DNA of 64,000 nt, from the NCBI GenBank assembly GCA_946811185.2, contig OX328106.1, forward strand, positions 30,502,426 through 30,566,425, read 5' to 3'. The notes below the pieces were generated by a model. The model ran no database searches. It was given only the letters and a program-made list of their open reading frames with translations, and was not told where the DNA came from. Of the stretch, positions 1 to 12,230 are shown one piece after another (within the stretch, counting starts at the first letter, position 1; each line of letters opens with the position of its first letter). This DNA is from Hippopus hippopus. Lineage: Eukaryota > Mollusca > Bivalvia > Cardiida > Cardiidae. A program made the position numbers and the translations under genes.

Positions 1-1396
1 TGTAGTTCTAAATGAAGCTGATTGTCTCCTTTTCTTAAATAGGATTCATTTTAAACAGCGGCATTTTCCATTGGTAATCTTGCTTCAGAAGGATAAATCT
101 TAATCAGTGGCTAGTTCAATTCATATTGATTTAGTAGCATAAATATCAGCCACCACGGTTCGTTTCTCAGAATATCTTAAACAGTTTTAGATTAGAACCC
201 GACCGAAAAAAAAATCCTTATTGTCTGATCTTGAATCTACACTTAAAAATCCTGGCCAAAGAAACATTGAAACTGCGTTGGTGCTTTTTTCTTTTATAAA
301 ACATTTTACTGAACAGAGTTTCGGGCGTTTTAAGCTTTTAAAAAATGGAATTGAATAATTCACTTTTGATATAACCACAATGACTTTATGCATTTTTCGT
401 GTTTATCAAATATCACTACTTTAAAACAATTCTAAAAATGTGTTTTAGAGTGGACGATTTTGTTTAATTTCTATGTTCGAAATTTCCTAAGTACAGCTAA
501 TGTATTTGTGACAATGGCTTTTAATACGTATGCACTAAGAATAACCTTGCAATACAATTATTTTTGAAAACTGAAAGTAACCTAAATTGAGAGATGTTTT
601 GTAAAGAATGTACTTAATGGATTATACATTTTTATCAATTTGAAAATTTGCAGATTTAATTCAAATTAAATTATTATTATTATTATTATCATTAACGGTA
701 CGAGATTTATGGAACACGGTTACATATCACAGTTGTGCAGTATAAGAAAAGTACAAAGACGTGATTCCTGATACTACAGCTCGATCAGCAACATCCGGAA
801 TAACAAAAATAAAACGATTTTATCATCTTATTTTTATTGTGATTCTTTATCATTTTTTTTTATAGAAAAATAGATCTGTTTTATTCACTTTTTTTATTCT
901 ATGGATTTTTCCAGTTTATTTAATATTGTGAACCTAAAACCCCAAGAACCTTTTTAAAGAGGTGTATTTTCTTTCCTAATGTTCAAAACTGATTAAGTAG
1001 ACATGTTTTTACCTCGCAGGGGGTCGACGCCCATTTTATATTATCTGTTTAACCTTAATTGTTTTTGTATGTTACGTAAATTGTCTAGAAACGAAATGCT
1101 TCGTTTGTTTTTTCGAAAAGGTTTTTTTTTTTAAACCCCGACTACAGTGGAACGAATTTATCAGAATTCACTATTATAAAATCAGTTACAGATGTCTAAC
1201 TACATTTATAAAAATTTTTGTCGTATGCATATCAAGTCAATTTGATAAACAAAACAGCCATTGAACTGATAGATTTAATTCACCATCCTTAAATCTAATA
1301 CACTTTGCCATTCATAATTTCTAGTTTCATCCATTCCATTTTTCGTTCGATTCGACCATTTTTTGACCACAGCAACATACAGTGATTTAATAACTT

Positions 1397-1434
<38 letters not shown>

Positions 1435-2447
1435 CAGGGAGACAGGGAAGGAGAAAAGGAGGAGAGAGAGGGACGGAGAGAGATGTATGTCGTTGATGCA
1501 CTCTAAACTTCAACTCGTTATGTGTCATGATAATAAAAAAATACATATATTTATAATTGCTTAAGCATTCTAAAGCTTGATTCAGGTTTCAGTTTTTTAT
1601 ATTTCATTTTTGCACATTACAAACAGTATAGACCTTTTTTTTGTCTTGTACCAGACTACTCTAGAAAACATTAAAGATTAAAGCCCAAGATAGAAACACT
1701 GGTACTAACACAAAGCAGTTTCTCTTTTTCCGCAGAGTCAATACATGATGATCGTTCGTATTTTTTCTGGAATGTTTTCATTTCGTCTGCTGCATTTTTT
1801 CGGCATGTAATTAATTACATGTATGTAACCCTTTTCCATATAAACATCCCGAGTTTTAGCATTTTCTCCTTTTCCCATAAAGTTTATATCCTTTCAATTA
1901 CAAATATCGTCGTCTCACATAATTTGTCTTCGGCAAATTCTTTGAATTTGACGAGTCTAACAGTTTGTCGTACGTTGAGAGTCAACACACCATCATGTTT
2001 TCATGCCATTCTAGCATGTTCCAATAACCGGTGCAACTAAAAAAAAGGAAATAAAAAATGTAATTTATATCGATTGCATTATGGGAATAAAAAGTCAGCA
2101 AAACAGAATAACTACTTTCCCCACATTGTTTCCATAATTTTCCAGGCCCTTGAATTAAAAAAAAAAGAGTATTTCTGGTGCAGTAATGGGTACAGGCACT
2201 TCAAAATTTCAAGTGAGACAATTCCTGATGGGCGCCTCGCCGTCTGCGAGGGGCGTGAAAACCTCGTTTTAAAAGCCGTTGATTATAACCGTGATACTCG
2301 ATTAGATCTACAGGACCCTCCTTTTACTCTGCAGGGAAGCATCGTGGCGTTTAACCCTTTACCGAACAATCCCGAATATCGACAAATTGACAGATATAAA
2401 TAGCTTGCATTTGTTGTTGTCGATGATAATCAGGGGTGCCGTCATGT
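1..2447. other. AT-rich DNA, no gene recognised
   Basis: Only microsatellites stand out: (ATT)n at 670-690 and (GA)n followed by a G-run at 1,397-1,434. An open frame at 2,074-2,403 ends inside a P1-like tip (TTTAACCCTTTACCGAACAA at 2,349) and is not convincing. Confidence 0.6.
1397..1434. repeat. (GA)n / G-run microsatellite
   Basis: Uninterrupted GA dinucleotides followed by eleven G. Confidence 0.95.
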
Positions 2448-2660
2448 TTAACGCTCATCCTGCAAAAAAAGTAAAAATGAAACTTTCAAGCCGATAGTAA
2501 AAACCCGTACAATGCTATTCTAAACTTATGTTTTGGAGATGAATATCTCCTTATCGGACAGTGTAGATCCAAGATCAGACTGCACGTTCTGTGCAGTCTG
2601 ATCTTGATCTACACTTTCCGCAAAAGGTCATTTAGTCGCGCTTAGCAGCTTAAGAGTTAA
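2448..2660 (+). mobile_element. MITE family F2
   Basis: TTAA at both ends, AGATCAGACTGCACGTTCTG core with its inverted partner, ends CTTAGCAGCTTAAGAGTTAA. Confidence 0.88.
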
Positions 2661-2867
2661 GATCATCTGACTCCAAGAATTTCAAAATGGAGACCTTCAT
2701 GATACGGATGGGGTTAGATGCATCTATCGTTTTGGAAAGGGTTAAACACGGAAAAAGTGGAAGACAGTAGAGTAGATCCAAAACCCCAAGCCTCTCATAT
2801 CAGCGGTTCCGGGTTCGAATTCAATTATAAGCTTGTCAACCCAGGTCAACTATAGGATCACAAAAAA

Positions 2868-3100
2868 ATGAGTCATGTTCTTGGCAAAAGGCATTTTAAT
2901 GCATCTCTGTGATGCATTATACTAAACAAGTCATCACATAACAATCAACCGAATGGAGAGGTAGAATGGTCTTTTGACATGCGGAAAATTTACGAATGGC
3001 AAACGACTCAAGTCAGCCTGCGCATCCTGCAAGGTTGGCATTGGTAGGTACTTTTTGCAGCTGCATTAACCCCCACCCCTTTTTACAGAGAATGGTTCAA
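2868..3100. mobile_element. MITE family F3
   Basis: ATGAGTCATGTTCTTGGCAA end, GTCAGCCTGCGCATCCTGCA core remnant, TTTTTACAGAGAATGGTT end. Confidence 0.7.
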
Positions 3101-3439
3101 ATGGAATATTACATCAGCCTACATTTCTGCATGTTCGGATCAGGTCGAGTCGCGTGTGTAAAGAGATGCGTATCGGATGACAGCAAAGGTCGAATCCGAT
3201 GCGAAACTCTTAATACAAGCAACGAAACCAGATTCGACCACACAAAAATGCAGAGTGTTGTTATATTACTTTTATTATATACCTACCCTCTATAACTGTG
3301 AAAAAACATCACAAAATAAATTGAATGGATCTAAGAAAAAATTAGACAACCGCACATTTTCGGGATTTGACGGAAAGAGCCGAACTTGAATAGATCTACA
3401 TAGTACCAGTCCGTCAACACGATGATGCTCTGCACAGAG

Positions 3440-4519
3440 TACTTAATATACTGCAAAGAAATTTCTCGCGATCTGATTGGATAATATGTCCCATACATAT
3501 ATTCATACACACTGGCAAAATCCACGTAAAAACATTTTCCCTTTTGGGAGCCCCGTATGCATAACTGCATTTTCAACACAGCATCCGAAATGGCGGCGTC
3601 GATCGATACGAGCCGCCAACAAGACAAACATACTGAGTAGCCTGCACCATATTATTACTAGTTTCCATTGATGGTTGTCATTAAAATAGAACTTTAGAAC
3701 GGATTATTTTTTTGAAAATAAGTGAATATAGTTACATATGGCCTGCAACACGCGAAAAGAGGCATTCGGACATTTGCGTGAAGTGTCGTCTCGGATCAGC
3801 TTGCGCAGGCTAATCCGAGGCGGCACTTTAAACTACATCAGATTTTGCCTACAGTAGACTTGCACAAAACAGAAAATCACATAAGACCGATGAGTGTCGT
3901 TTCGGATTAGTCTGCGCGAAATGCGCAGGGTGATCCGGGATGTCACTTTACGCAAATGTCCGAATGCCTCTTTTCGCGTGTTGCAGGCTATATGTATTAT
4001 CGTTTGTTGTCATTCTAAAACAAATACACGGGGTTAAAACAAGCCATCCCTTCGGCTTCGTTAGGCAAGCAAACCGTGGAGTGTCGAAACTTATACATTT
4101 TAACGTTAAAAGGATAACCTAATCCTCGTTCGAGGCAACTTATGGTCGTTTACTTTTGCGAACAAATCGTTAAAATGCATAGACTTAACCTGAAGTTGTT
4201 TAATTCCATGTTTAAATAAAAATTTGTCGAATGTCTATCGCAGTGACATCATCAAGTTTATGCACCAAACTGCACGTTTTACCAACGTTTCAGTGACGTC
4301 AATTCTCGGGGTCGTCAGTTTTCATTGAATTGGGCACTCAGAGGGGAAATTCTATGTCGTCAGCGTACTCAATTTGTGAGACTATAATACAGGGAAGTTT
4401 CGCTTTAATACACGTTGGAAAGGTAAAACTTTGCAGCCTTCGGCTCGGGGCGCCATGATTTACCACAGCCATGAACAAGTTTCCAAGTCCCCTGCCACCT
4501 GATGGTACAACTAATAATG
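3440..4519 (-). repeat. CRE-bearing repeat family, copy 1 (inverted, with a nested MITE)
   Basis: Reverse-complement relative of 7,903-8,694 and 42,740-43,637. Contains the CCAATCAGATCGCGAGAAAT block, the first-exon-like ATG followed by a donor-like GTTAAGT, and a variant of the GACGTCA sites. A 248-bp MITE (3,741-3,988) interrupts it. Confidence 0.8.
3741..3988. mobile_element. 248-bp MITE nested in CRE-bearing repeat copy 1
   Basis: Perfect 39-bp terminal inverted repeats starting GCCTGCAACACGCGAAAAGA. The flanks CATATG / TATATG suggest a ~6-bp duplication with one mismatch. Interior palindromes (GGATCAGCTTGCGCAGGCTA) are AT-poor relative to the flank. Confidence 0.85.
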
Positions 4520-4842
4520 TATGCGTGATACCGACAAAAACCTACCCAGTGTCCATACGTGATACGGTCTGGTATGTTGTATATGTTTGACATAATGCCT
4601 GTATTTTGGTCATACCATTCATGAATAAGAATTAGTCTATATGACAAAAAAACAATACTTTGGCTGGAGTAAGTTTCCAGGGAGCAATCATTATTAGAGC
4701 CTCGTTTGATTAATCGAACATATGTACAAATGTTTTCAATATGGGTGGGCCTTAACATTGTGTCTGGTATAGTGAATGTCACACATTCGGATGACATCAT
4801 AGTTGAATTCATGACTTCACCAATGATAAAAATCGGCAGCAA
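4405..4842 (-). CDS. Hypothetical ORF, 145 aa, C-terminal part from a repeat
   Basis: The first ~105 residues (such as HWVGFCRYHAYI before the junction) are unique in the window. The last ~40 (TIRWQGTWKLVHGCGKSW) come from the CRE-bearing repeat at 3,440-4,519. That junction makes a real protein unlikely as drawn; the upstream part could be an exon. No family recognised. Confidence 0.15.
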   Translation of the reverse strand: MLPIFIIGEVMNSTMMSSECVTFTIPDTMLRPTHIENICTYVRLIKRGSNNDCSLETYSSQSIVFLSYRLILIHEWYDQNTGIMSNIYNIPDRITYGHWVGFCRYHAYIISCTIRWQGTWKLVHGCGKSWRPEPKAAKFYLSNVY

Positions 4843-5046
4843 TCAAAATGAAGCTCTAAGGCATTCTATGTTTTAAATAATATTGCTCCCTTCCATAAAT
4901 CACGGATCAGGCCAATATAAGTTCTCCTTTTGTTGCAATTCTTTCAGCTGTAGCTCTGTATTAAACATTGATTCATGTCGATCTATTGCTTATTCCTATG
5001 TCAAAAGATCTTCATCTGCTACAAATTTGTTGCAGGTGGTAAGGAG

Positions 5047-5245
5047 ATTACCTTTTACCAAACAATCCCGAGTTTTAAGGACCCAGGGAAAATGGGCTTT
5101 TGAAAACAATGTGGGAAAATGCTGGATTCCAGCATTTTCTCATTTTTCCACAAAGTTTTCTAGCGTATCAGAGACAAATTCTATCATTCAAATCACATCA
5201 AATACTTTCAAGTTGGACAAGTCTAAAATTTTGTTATCAGGTAGG
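5047..5245. mobile_element. MITE family P1 (TTAA type), diverged
   Basis: Family consensus: ~229 bp, ends TTAACCCTTTACCAAACAAT and (outward) TTAACTCTTTACCAAACGAC, central palindrome AAATGCTGGTAACCAGCATT extended by GGAGA/TCTCC and GTGGGAAAA/TTTTCCCAC. Here the left end reads TACCTTTTACCAAACAATCC; the core is present. Confidence 0.8.
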
Positions 5246-5741
5246 AAGAATAAAGCATTCTGTCCGTAAGTCTTACGTCGCCTGTCATCACCTGTTTGGT
5301 TTAGATTAGACTCATTTAAATTACAATGAGAGAGATAAGGAACTTCTAAACAGGCAGACTGACACAGGAGAATCTTGACGGTGTTTATCAATTAAGATCT
5401 GATAATTACGTTTAAAAAGCCTTGCTATTCTTGTTGGAAAATTGGTAATTAATTTTATCGTCTTGAAACTAACTCCCCTTTTTCAAAGTTTTGAAGATAT
5501 GTAAATTTTTAGAAAATGTTTTAATTACAAAAAAGCGTTTACGTAAATTTCATTTACTAATTATAAAATGTAACTGAGTCACGATGTCCTGGGGATTTCA
5601 ATGCATCTGCAAACAGTGTCGATCTAGGTCAACCTGCGCAGGCTGACCTAGATCAAAACTTTTACTTATTGCTCAGTTTTCTGTACTTCGACGGAACATT
5701 CTTCTTCATGATTCAGCGGTTTTGCAGACAAAATGGATATG

Positions 5742-5975
5742 AAGCATGCTCTGTGAAAAGGAGCTTTATGCATATGCAAAATGTATCGACCCAGGTCAGC
5801 CTGCGCGAACTGCGCAGGCTGACCTGGGCCGAAACTTTTTGCTATTGATCAATTTTTCTACATGTCCTAGGACCAGTTTACCTCGTGATTCAATAGGCTG
5901 TAACACAAAACGGATCATTATCTTATGCGACGACTTGCTTGATATAATGTATTACGAAGATGCAATTTATCTCCA
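5742..5975 (+). mobile_element. MITE family F3
   Basis: ATGCTCTGTGAAAAGGAGCT start, CAGCCTGCGCGAACTGCGCA core. A separate core fragment is at 5,595-5,685. Confidence 0.8.
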
Positions 5976-5998
5976 TTCCTTTAGAGCGCCATTTTAAT

Positions 5999-6257
5999 TT
6001 GAGTCATGCTCTGGCAAAAGGGGGCTTAATGCATCTCCGTGATACATTCTACTAAGCAAGTCATCACATAACTATGGATCCATGGAATCCATTTTGTCTA
6101 ACAACCAAGTGGATTATGAGGTAAACTGGACCTTGGAGATGCAGAAAATTGACCAAAAGCACAATGTATCGGCCCAGGTCAGCCTGCGTGGACTGCCGCA
6201 CTTGCTGACCTGGGTCGATACATTTTGCAGATGCATTAAGCAGAGCATGACTCATAT
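5999..6257 (-). mobile_element. MITE family F3, complete
   Basis: TTGAGTCATGCTCTGGCAAA start and AGAGCATGACTCATA end; TA on the right flank. Confidence 0.88.
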
Positions 6258-7125
6258 ATAAAATAAAAACAGTTTTTGAATCACTAAAAGCGTTGGCGTG
6301 TATTGCCTAAACTCATTGTTTCAAACATTATCTATTTAATTTCGTTCTTTCGCATGAAAAGGTATATACAATTCAACCTGTATTGAACAAACACCTTAAG
6401 GACACCAAAAAGGCCAAGAATACACAAAAAGCATACAAATTTTATTAATACTATTTAAAAGCATGGACATTATTTTAAATTCAATAACGTATTACAGTGC
6501 GATGTTTCAAAGTTCAAGTCCATGGCAGAAAAAGGTACTGTAAAACTAGAACAAAAGCTGGCAACTATAATCTAGCTTTAAGGGGAACTTTGACACATTG
6601 TACTTTAACACATTATTAGACTCATAATGATGTCCATACCTTTAAATGATATGAATTTATCTGCAGTTTGAACCCTGAGTTGTTTATATTGGTAATAAAT
6701 ATGCCTTTAATACTGGTGCTTGCTTAGTACAGGTAAATTTTAACATATTTACCTCCCATGGGAACGCAGTATACATGAGTCATTTTCGACTCTGGTCAAC
6801 CTGCGCGGACTGCGCAGGTTGACCCGAGTCAATACTTTTTTGCTGTTGTATTAAAGCCATTTTCGCAGAGCATGGTCGGCGCGTTTGATCGTTTAACATA
6901 GATTTATTGCTTCACAAAGATGGCCACTTTGACAGGATTTTACTTTGTTTGTATATTTGGAATATATCATTCTTTTTTCCTTTACAGCTGGAGAGCTTTA
7001 TTTACATTTTCCAAGAAAATATACAAAAAAAATGAATGGGATTATGGAAAAAAAAACACTCGATATTGTATCAGATAAGAAGCAAATATGCAAATTACCA
7101 TTTAAACATAATTACAAGTAATCCT
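6258..7125. other. AT-rich DNA, no gene recognised
   Basis: Holds an F3 core fragment (6,774-6,880). AAGTCCATGGCAGAAAAAGG at 6,517 is a short repeat also seen at 8,710 and 33,455. Confidence 0.5.
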
Positions 7126-7352
7126 TTATAAGGTAACAAAACTTTACTTTTGTCCGTTTTCAAAACATTTTGAAGACAACAAAATAAAATGTTACTTAAA
7201 TGGAAGGACTTTTTTTTTTTCTGTGATACGATAGAAAAATCATTGTAGGAAAAGGAAAAACTGCTGGTACCAGCATTTTCTCCTTTTCCCAAAATGTTTT
7301 CAAAAGGCGCCTTCCACAGGGTGGTTAAAACACAGCTATTGTTTGATACAGG
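7126..7352. mobile_element. MITE family P1, reverse orientation
   Basis: Core CTGCTGGTACCAGCATTTTC; ends degenerate (AAGGTAACAAAACTTTAC and TTGTTTGATACAGGGT). Confidence 0.75.
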
Positions 7353-7639
7353 GTGTATGCACAAATTATCATAATAAGGTAGAGTGTATTATTAGACTAG
7401 AAGTGAGAAATGTGAAGCTTATCGCGTTAGTTTATAGTACCAATCAATCATTATGTCGTATACACCGACTGGTTTCTGCTAATAAAAATGTAACAAATTG
7501 CCACCTGCAAACGAATTTTTCCGTAATGAGAAATCTATCCTCTTGTCACAATGTTCTCATGAAACTGAATATCCATCCTTAAAGGCCCACCACTAACGAC
7601 AATCAGTAAAAAATATGGGAGCCAAAATGAAGGGAACTT

Positions 7640-7852
7640 TAATCCTTTTGGCGCCATAGGTGAACACGGGCATTTTTGCGGACAGCATAGATCAAGATCA
7701 GACTGCACAAAATGTGCAGTCTGCTGATCTTGAATCTATACCGTCCGTTTAGTCAAGCCCATAAGATGAAAATTTTTCTGAGACTCAGTGCATTGTATTT
7801 TCACCAGTTGAGAGAAATCGAGATTATATATTTGGTGCTGAAAGAGTTAAAT
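7640..7852 (+). mobile_element. MITE family F2, diverged
   Basis: GATCAGACTGCACAAAATGT and inverted partner; ends GCTGAAAGAGTTAA. Confidence 0.65.
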
Positions 7853-7902
7853 CATACTATTTAAAAGAAGGGATATTATCATGAGTCTGACAATGTGTTA
7901 CA

Positions 7903-8694
7903 GTATTAGTTGTACGGTCAGGCGAGGTGGCGACATGATTCGCCACAGCCGTGAACAAGTTTCAAAGTCCCCTGCCACCTGACCGCACAACGAATTTATT
8001 AAACTGCAAAGTTTTACCATTCCAACGTTTGTTTAGCGCAATTTCCATGTTTTATGGATTCACAAATCGAGTACGCTGACGCAATAGAATTTCCCTTCTG
8101 AGTGCCCCAATTCAATGAAAAGTGACGTCACCGGTAACTGACGTCACTAAAACCTTGGTAAAACGTGCAGTTTGGTGCATAATCTTTATGATGTCACTGC
8201 GATAAATATTCGACGCTGATATTTTTATTTAAACATGGATTTAAACAACTTCAAGGTGAGTAGCTATGAATTTTAATGAATGATTGCACAATGTTTGAGT
8301 TTCGACACTTCACAATTTGACGAAGGGATGACTCGTTTTAACCCCCCCCTCCATGTATTTGTTTTAGAATGATATCAAACGATAATTGAAACATGTAACT
8401 ATAATTATTTATTTAAAAAAAAGAAAATACTCCATTCTTTCCGTTTCAATGACAACCATCAAGGGAAACTAGTGATAATATAGTGCAAACCACTCAGTAT
8501 GTTTGTCTTGTGGGCGGCTCGTATCGATCGAACCTCGCCGCCATCTTGGATGTTGTGTTGAAAGTGTAGTTATGTATACGGGGCCTCAGAAAGGGAAACA
8601 GCTTTTACGTGGATTTTGCCAGTGTACAGGATATATATGTTCGGGGCATATTATCCAATCAGATCACGAGAAATTTCTTTGGAGTATAATAATG
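7903..8694 (+). repeat. CRE-bearing repeat family, copy 2
   Basis: Begins TATTAGTTGTACGGTCAGG and ends near AAATTTCTTTGGAGTATA. Contains GACGTCAC sites, then ATGGATTTAAACAACTTCAA followed by G and a GTGAGT donor-like site (8,234 onward). The small ORF starting at 8,503 is this repeat's shared 3' block, not a gene. Confidence 0.8.
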
Positions 8695-9543
8695 AAGTCT
8701 GTCAAAGTTCCAGTTGCTGGCAGAAAAATGATCGGTAAAACTAGAATTAAAACAGGCAACTTTAAGTCTAGATTTACAGTTTCAAACACAGAAATCCGCT
8801 TTTTAGATACATCTGATATGTCGTCTGCAACTGCTTTTGAATTGGTCTAAAATCCTAAAAGTCTAAAATTTTGTCGTCTGATAAAGAGTTAAATGTCGTT
8901 ACTGTGTTTACAATTATTAACTTCATTGTAGAAAAATATTCAGTCACAGGTTGTCTCGTTTTGTATACAATCAACTTCATATTCGGTAACAGCTGTATAT
9001 CTGTTGAAACAGTCAATCCTGATAAAATGTTATTATATGCGACACACTATTTTAAACCTTCCCTCTCTTATTATTGTTGACAAATAAAAAAAAGCTCTGG
9101 CAGGTTATCCCACCACGTCATCCTTACGAAATCAAAGTACTGAAAGCACTGAAATCCAAATTTCATCTACGTAAAATTGACAGTTTTAGAAAACGTTGTA
9201 ATACCGTCTTCCATTTTTCTGACAAATGATATGTCATGTCCTTGCAAACTATTGTCTGTTTTCTGTAATTCCATGTGAGCCATGCTCTGAGAAAGAGGGA
9301 TTAATGCATTTGTAAAAAGTATCGACCCATACCAGCTTGCGCAGTCCGTAGTATTTTCTCCTTTTCCCGCGAAGTCTTCCAACCTATCAAAGAAAATCGC
9401 ATCATTTGAGCCACACTGAAATTTTCGTCTACAAATGCTTTCAATTATCACAAGTCTGTCTGAACAAAGAGCAAATGGGACTAGCCAGGCACATACGACC
9501 AAAGCGCCAAACTGGTGCACGTAATGCATCAGTCAATTTAATA

Positions 9544-9809
9544 TGAACCACGCTCTGTGAAAAGGGGGTTTAATGGATTTGCAAAAAGTTTCGACCCTGG
9601 TCAGCCTGCGCAGTTCGCTCAGGCTGACCTGGGCCGAACCTTTTCGCTATCGGTCAATTTCCTATATGTCCAAGGACCAGTCTACCTCAAGGTTAAGCCG
9701 GTTATTTAAAAAAGTGACTATTATAAATACATAATTATGTGATGACCGAAATTGGTATCGTGTATTACGGAGATGCATTAAGCCCCCTTTTGCCAGAGCA
9801 TGGCTCATA
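9544..9809 (+). mobile_element. MITE family F3, complete, TA-flanked
   Basis: Left TA-TGAACCACGCTCTG, right CAGAGCATGGCTCA-TA, core CAGCCTGCGCAGTTCGCTCA. Confidence 0.88.
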
Positions 9810-9818
9810 GAAATTAGC

Positions 9819-10080
9819 TATGCTCTTTGAAAAAGGGGTTTAGTGCACCTCTGTGGTGTATTATACCAAGCTTGTCATCGCATAAATTTTAGTCCATCAA
9901 ATCCATTTTGTCTAACAACCAAACTGAATCATATGGTACAATGGTCCTTGGACATGCATAAAAGTTACAAATAGCAAAATAGTTTCGACCCAGATCAATT
10001 AGTCCAGAATGAAGAGCAGGCTGACCAGGGTTGATACATTATTGCAATTGCATTAGGCCCTCTTTTCACAGAGCATTGTT
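9819..10080 (-). mobile_element. MITE family F3
   Basis: GCTATGCTCTTTGAAAAAGG start and TTTTCACAGAGCATTGTTT end; adjacent to the previous copy in opposite orientation. Confidence 0.82.
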
Positions 10081-10169
10081 TAATGCTTCAGCTTCAGCTG
10101 GTATACCTAGACAAGCAACCAAACACTTTGCCAAACTCGTTCCACTTGTATGCATTGAATGAGTGTAGT

Positions 10170-10425
10170 TATGCAAGCCCGACCTTACAGCTCAGTGGTT
10201 AGCATATCTTACCCATGTCCTGGTGGTTACAAGTTCAATACCCGGTTTCGGCAAACCATACAGCCTCTCAAATATGATGAGTGTGCGAAAAGCAGTCTAT
10301 GGCTTGGAAAGAAAGTTGTGTCAGTACCGGTGTGAGAAAGCCAGGAAACACATACGTAGGTGCACTGGCCGCCGTGATGTGACCTAAGCTGTTGAAACGG
10401 CGTTGACCTTTTATACAAAAAAAGT
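10170..10425 (+). mobile_element. tRNA-derived SINE
   Basis: Head TACAGCTCAGTGGTTAGCAT and AAGTTCAATACCCGG; no cloverleaf with intact stems, so not a tRNA gene. Confidence 0.65.
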
Positions 10426-11404
10426 TGTTTCAGCTATGAGATAGACAGTTATTCAGATGTACATGTACAATATGTTGTTTGTACAATAGTGATTATGATC
10501 AAATGAAAATTTAAAAAAAAAAGGGGAATCCCAGAGTGTCTTTACTGCCTGTTAACTGCGGCAAACTGTTTTTTTTTTACGAAAATCTGCCTTTCAATTT
10601 TTACTGGAAAAAGTAAAGGTGGCGGGATAAAACCTTGATAAATTCCTCTCTAGCCTGGAATGTAAGAGATGTGTCTGTGTATCTGTTTAGGTGTTAACAT
10701 TTTTGCTGTTTAATGTTGAAAAAGTATTAAAACTTGACTGTATAAGATCAGAAAATTGATTTCAAACTGGTCGCCTGTAGTACTGCTTAAAATCTTTTTG
10801 ACATCGGAGTACACATGTAATCCATAGCCTCATCTGACTGCAAGTCTGTGCAGTCTGATCATGCTTTACTCACTAAAGAAGAGCGTTCAGCAGTCCTATA
10901 CGCAGGACGTGATTAAATATTATTATCGCGCGATACATTCAACAAGAGGGCCATACAGGCCCTGTATCGTTCTACTGCCTAGTAAAAGAAGTTCCATACA
11001 CAAAATTGGCATTGACAGAGACATTCAATCACTAGCAGCCATAACTGAAACAAAATTTCAATTAAAAAAAAAGCCTCACCCAAAAAAGTTATATCCTTGT
11101 CACATACCAAGAAGGTATCAATGAATACAAGCTTATCCAACTAAGTATTCTTTACATCAAGTATCAATGAAATCTGACAAATAGTATTTTGGCACAAAGA
11201 TTCCCAAAATTTAAGCTGCAGGAAAACATTTTTCTGTGGCATGAATGGTAACGCTTTTGGAAAAAAATAAATTGATAAATATTGCTTCATTTAAAATCAT
11301 TTAATCATGAATGAACACAAACTATTCTTTATTCAACTACAATCAAGGGAGATAAATGGTAACATAATGTCCTGACAGGACTTACTCCCCCTAAATATTG
11401 TAAG

Positions 11405-11590
11405 CTTAACCTGCTCAATAAGTGAAATGAAACTGTTAAGCCGACTGTAAAACATCAAATTTTGCTATTTCTAAGTTATTTTTTTGGACAAATATGTCTG
11501 TATCGGACTGCACGTTCTATGCAGTCTGATCTTGATCTTCACTGTCCGCAATAGGTTAAGGAGTCGAGCTTAGCAGCCTGATGGTTAATT
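11405..11590 (+). mobile_element. MITE family F2, diverged
   Basis: CTTAACCTGCTCAATAAGTG start, GACTGCACGTTCTATGCAGT core, CTTAGCAGCCTGATGGTTAA end. Confidence 0.75.
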
Positions 11591-11745
11591 AACGACGTAT
11601 ATAACAAATTTTTCTAACGGACAGATTTTTTTTAAAACTGCACATACAAAGCTCATCATGTCTATAGGAGATTACAGTAAAAAAAGATGTGGGTCACCGT
11701 GCTCGTTTCTGAGAAATTTGCCTCTGAAAAGGGTATATACAGTTC
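11590..11745 (+). repeat. ~150-bp dispersed repeat, unoccupied copy
   Basis: AACGACGTATATAACAA through the sequence around GGAGATTACAGTAAAAAAAG and GGTATATAC. The same sequence recurs at 13,064-13,152 plus 13,710-13,775, where it is split by the palindromic element. A weaker third copy is near 11,985-12,045. Confidence 0.85.
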
Positions 11746-12069
11746 CAAAATTCAGCTTATATTGGATTTAAAGCGCCTTTCTTTAATAGTCAGTTAAACA
11801 GGAAAATTACAGGAAAAATATACAAATATACATCATTTTAATGAAAGTTTATATATTTTTGCACGAAAAGTATATAAAAGCCTAGTTTTGAGCATGGTAA
11901 ATGTACAAATATGCATGTTATATATAGACCATTGAGCTAAAAAGGGAGATAATTTGATCGAATTAAGGGTTAATCTTAAAAAATACATATTTTCTAACAG
12001 ACAGATTTTTAAAAAACTTTCCACACTTACAAGTATAGTATTTATAATTCTAAACAATAAGAAAAAATA

Positions 12070-12230
12070 AAAATGGCACCTATCCGTGCTTATTTCGTCC
12101 GAAAAAAAGAATAGGATAAACGCTCAGCAGACATGGTGGGAAAAGGAGAAATTGCTCAATAGGAGCGATTTCTCCTTTTCCAACAATAATTTTCAAAGGG
12201 GAAACAGCTATACTTCCACACCTTTAAATT
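12070..12230. mobile_element. MITE family P1, degenerate fragment
   Basis: GTGGGAAAAGGAGAAATTGC and GCGATTTCTCCTTTTCCAAC flank a shortened core. Another fragment is at 12,810-12,868. Confidence 0.55.

Noticed and set aside
2074..2403. 109-aa plus-strand ORF
   Set aside because: Its C-terminus lies in a P1-like tip, its N-terminal half includes a poly-A-coded lysine run, and no domain is recognised.
8503..8850. 115-aa plus-strand ORF
   Set aside because: It starts in the shared 3' block of the CRE-bearing repeat; equivalent frames recur at 24.4 and 43.5 kb, so it is repeat sequence.
9167..9529. 120-aa minus-strand ORF
   Set aside because: It is built from pieces of F3 and P1-like MITE arms.
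10178..10260. tRNA gene
   Set aside because: A and B box-like strings are present but stems do not pair; it is a SINE head. The same holds for 30.6, 38.8, 57.4 and 62.96 kb.
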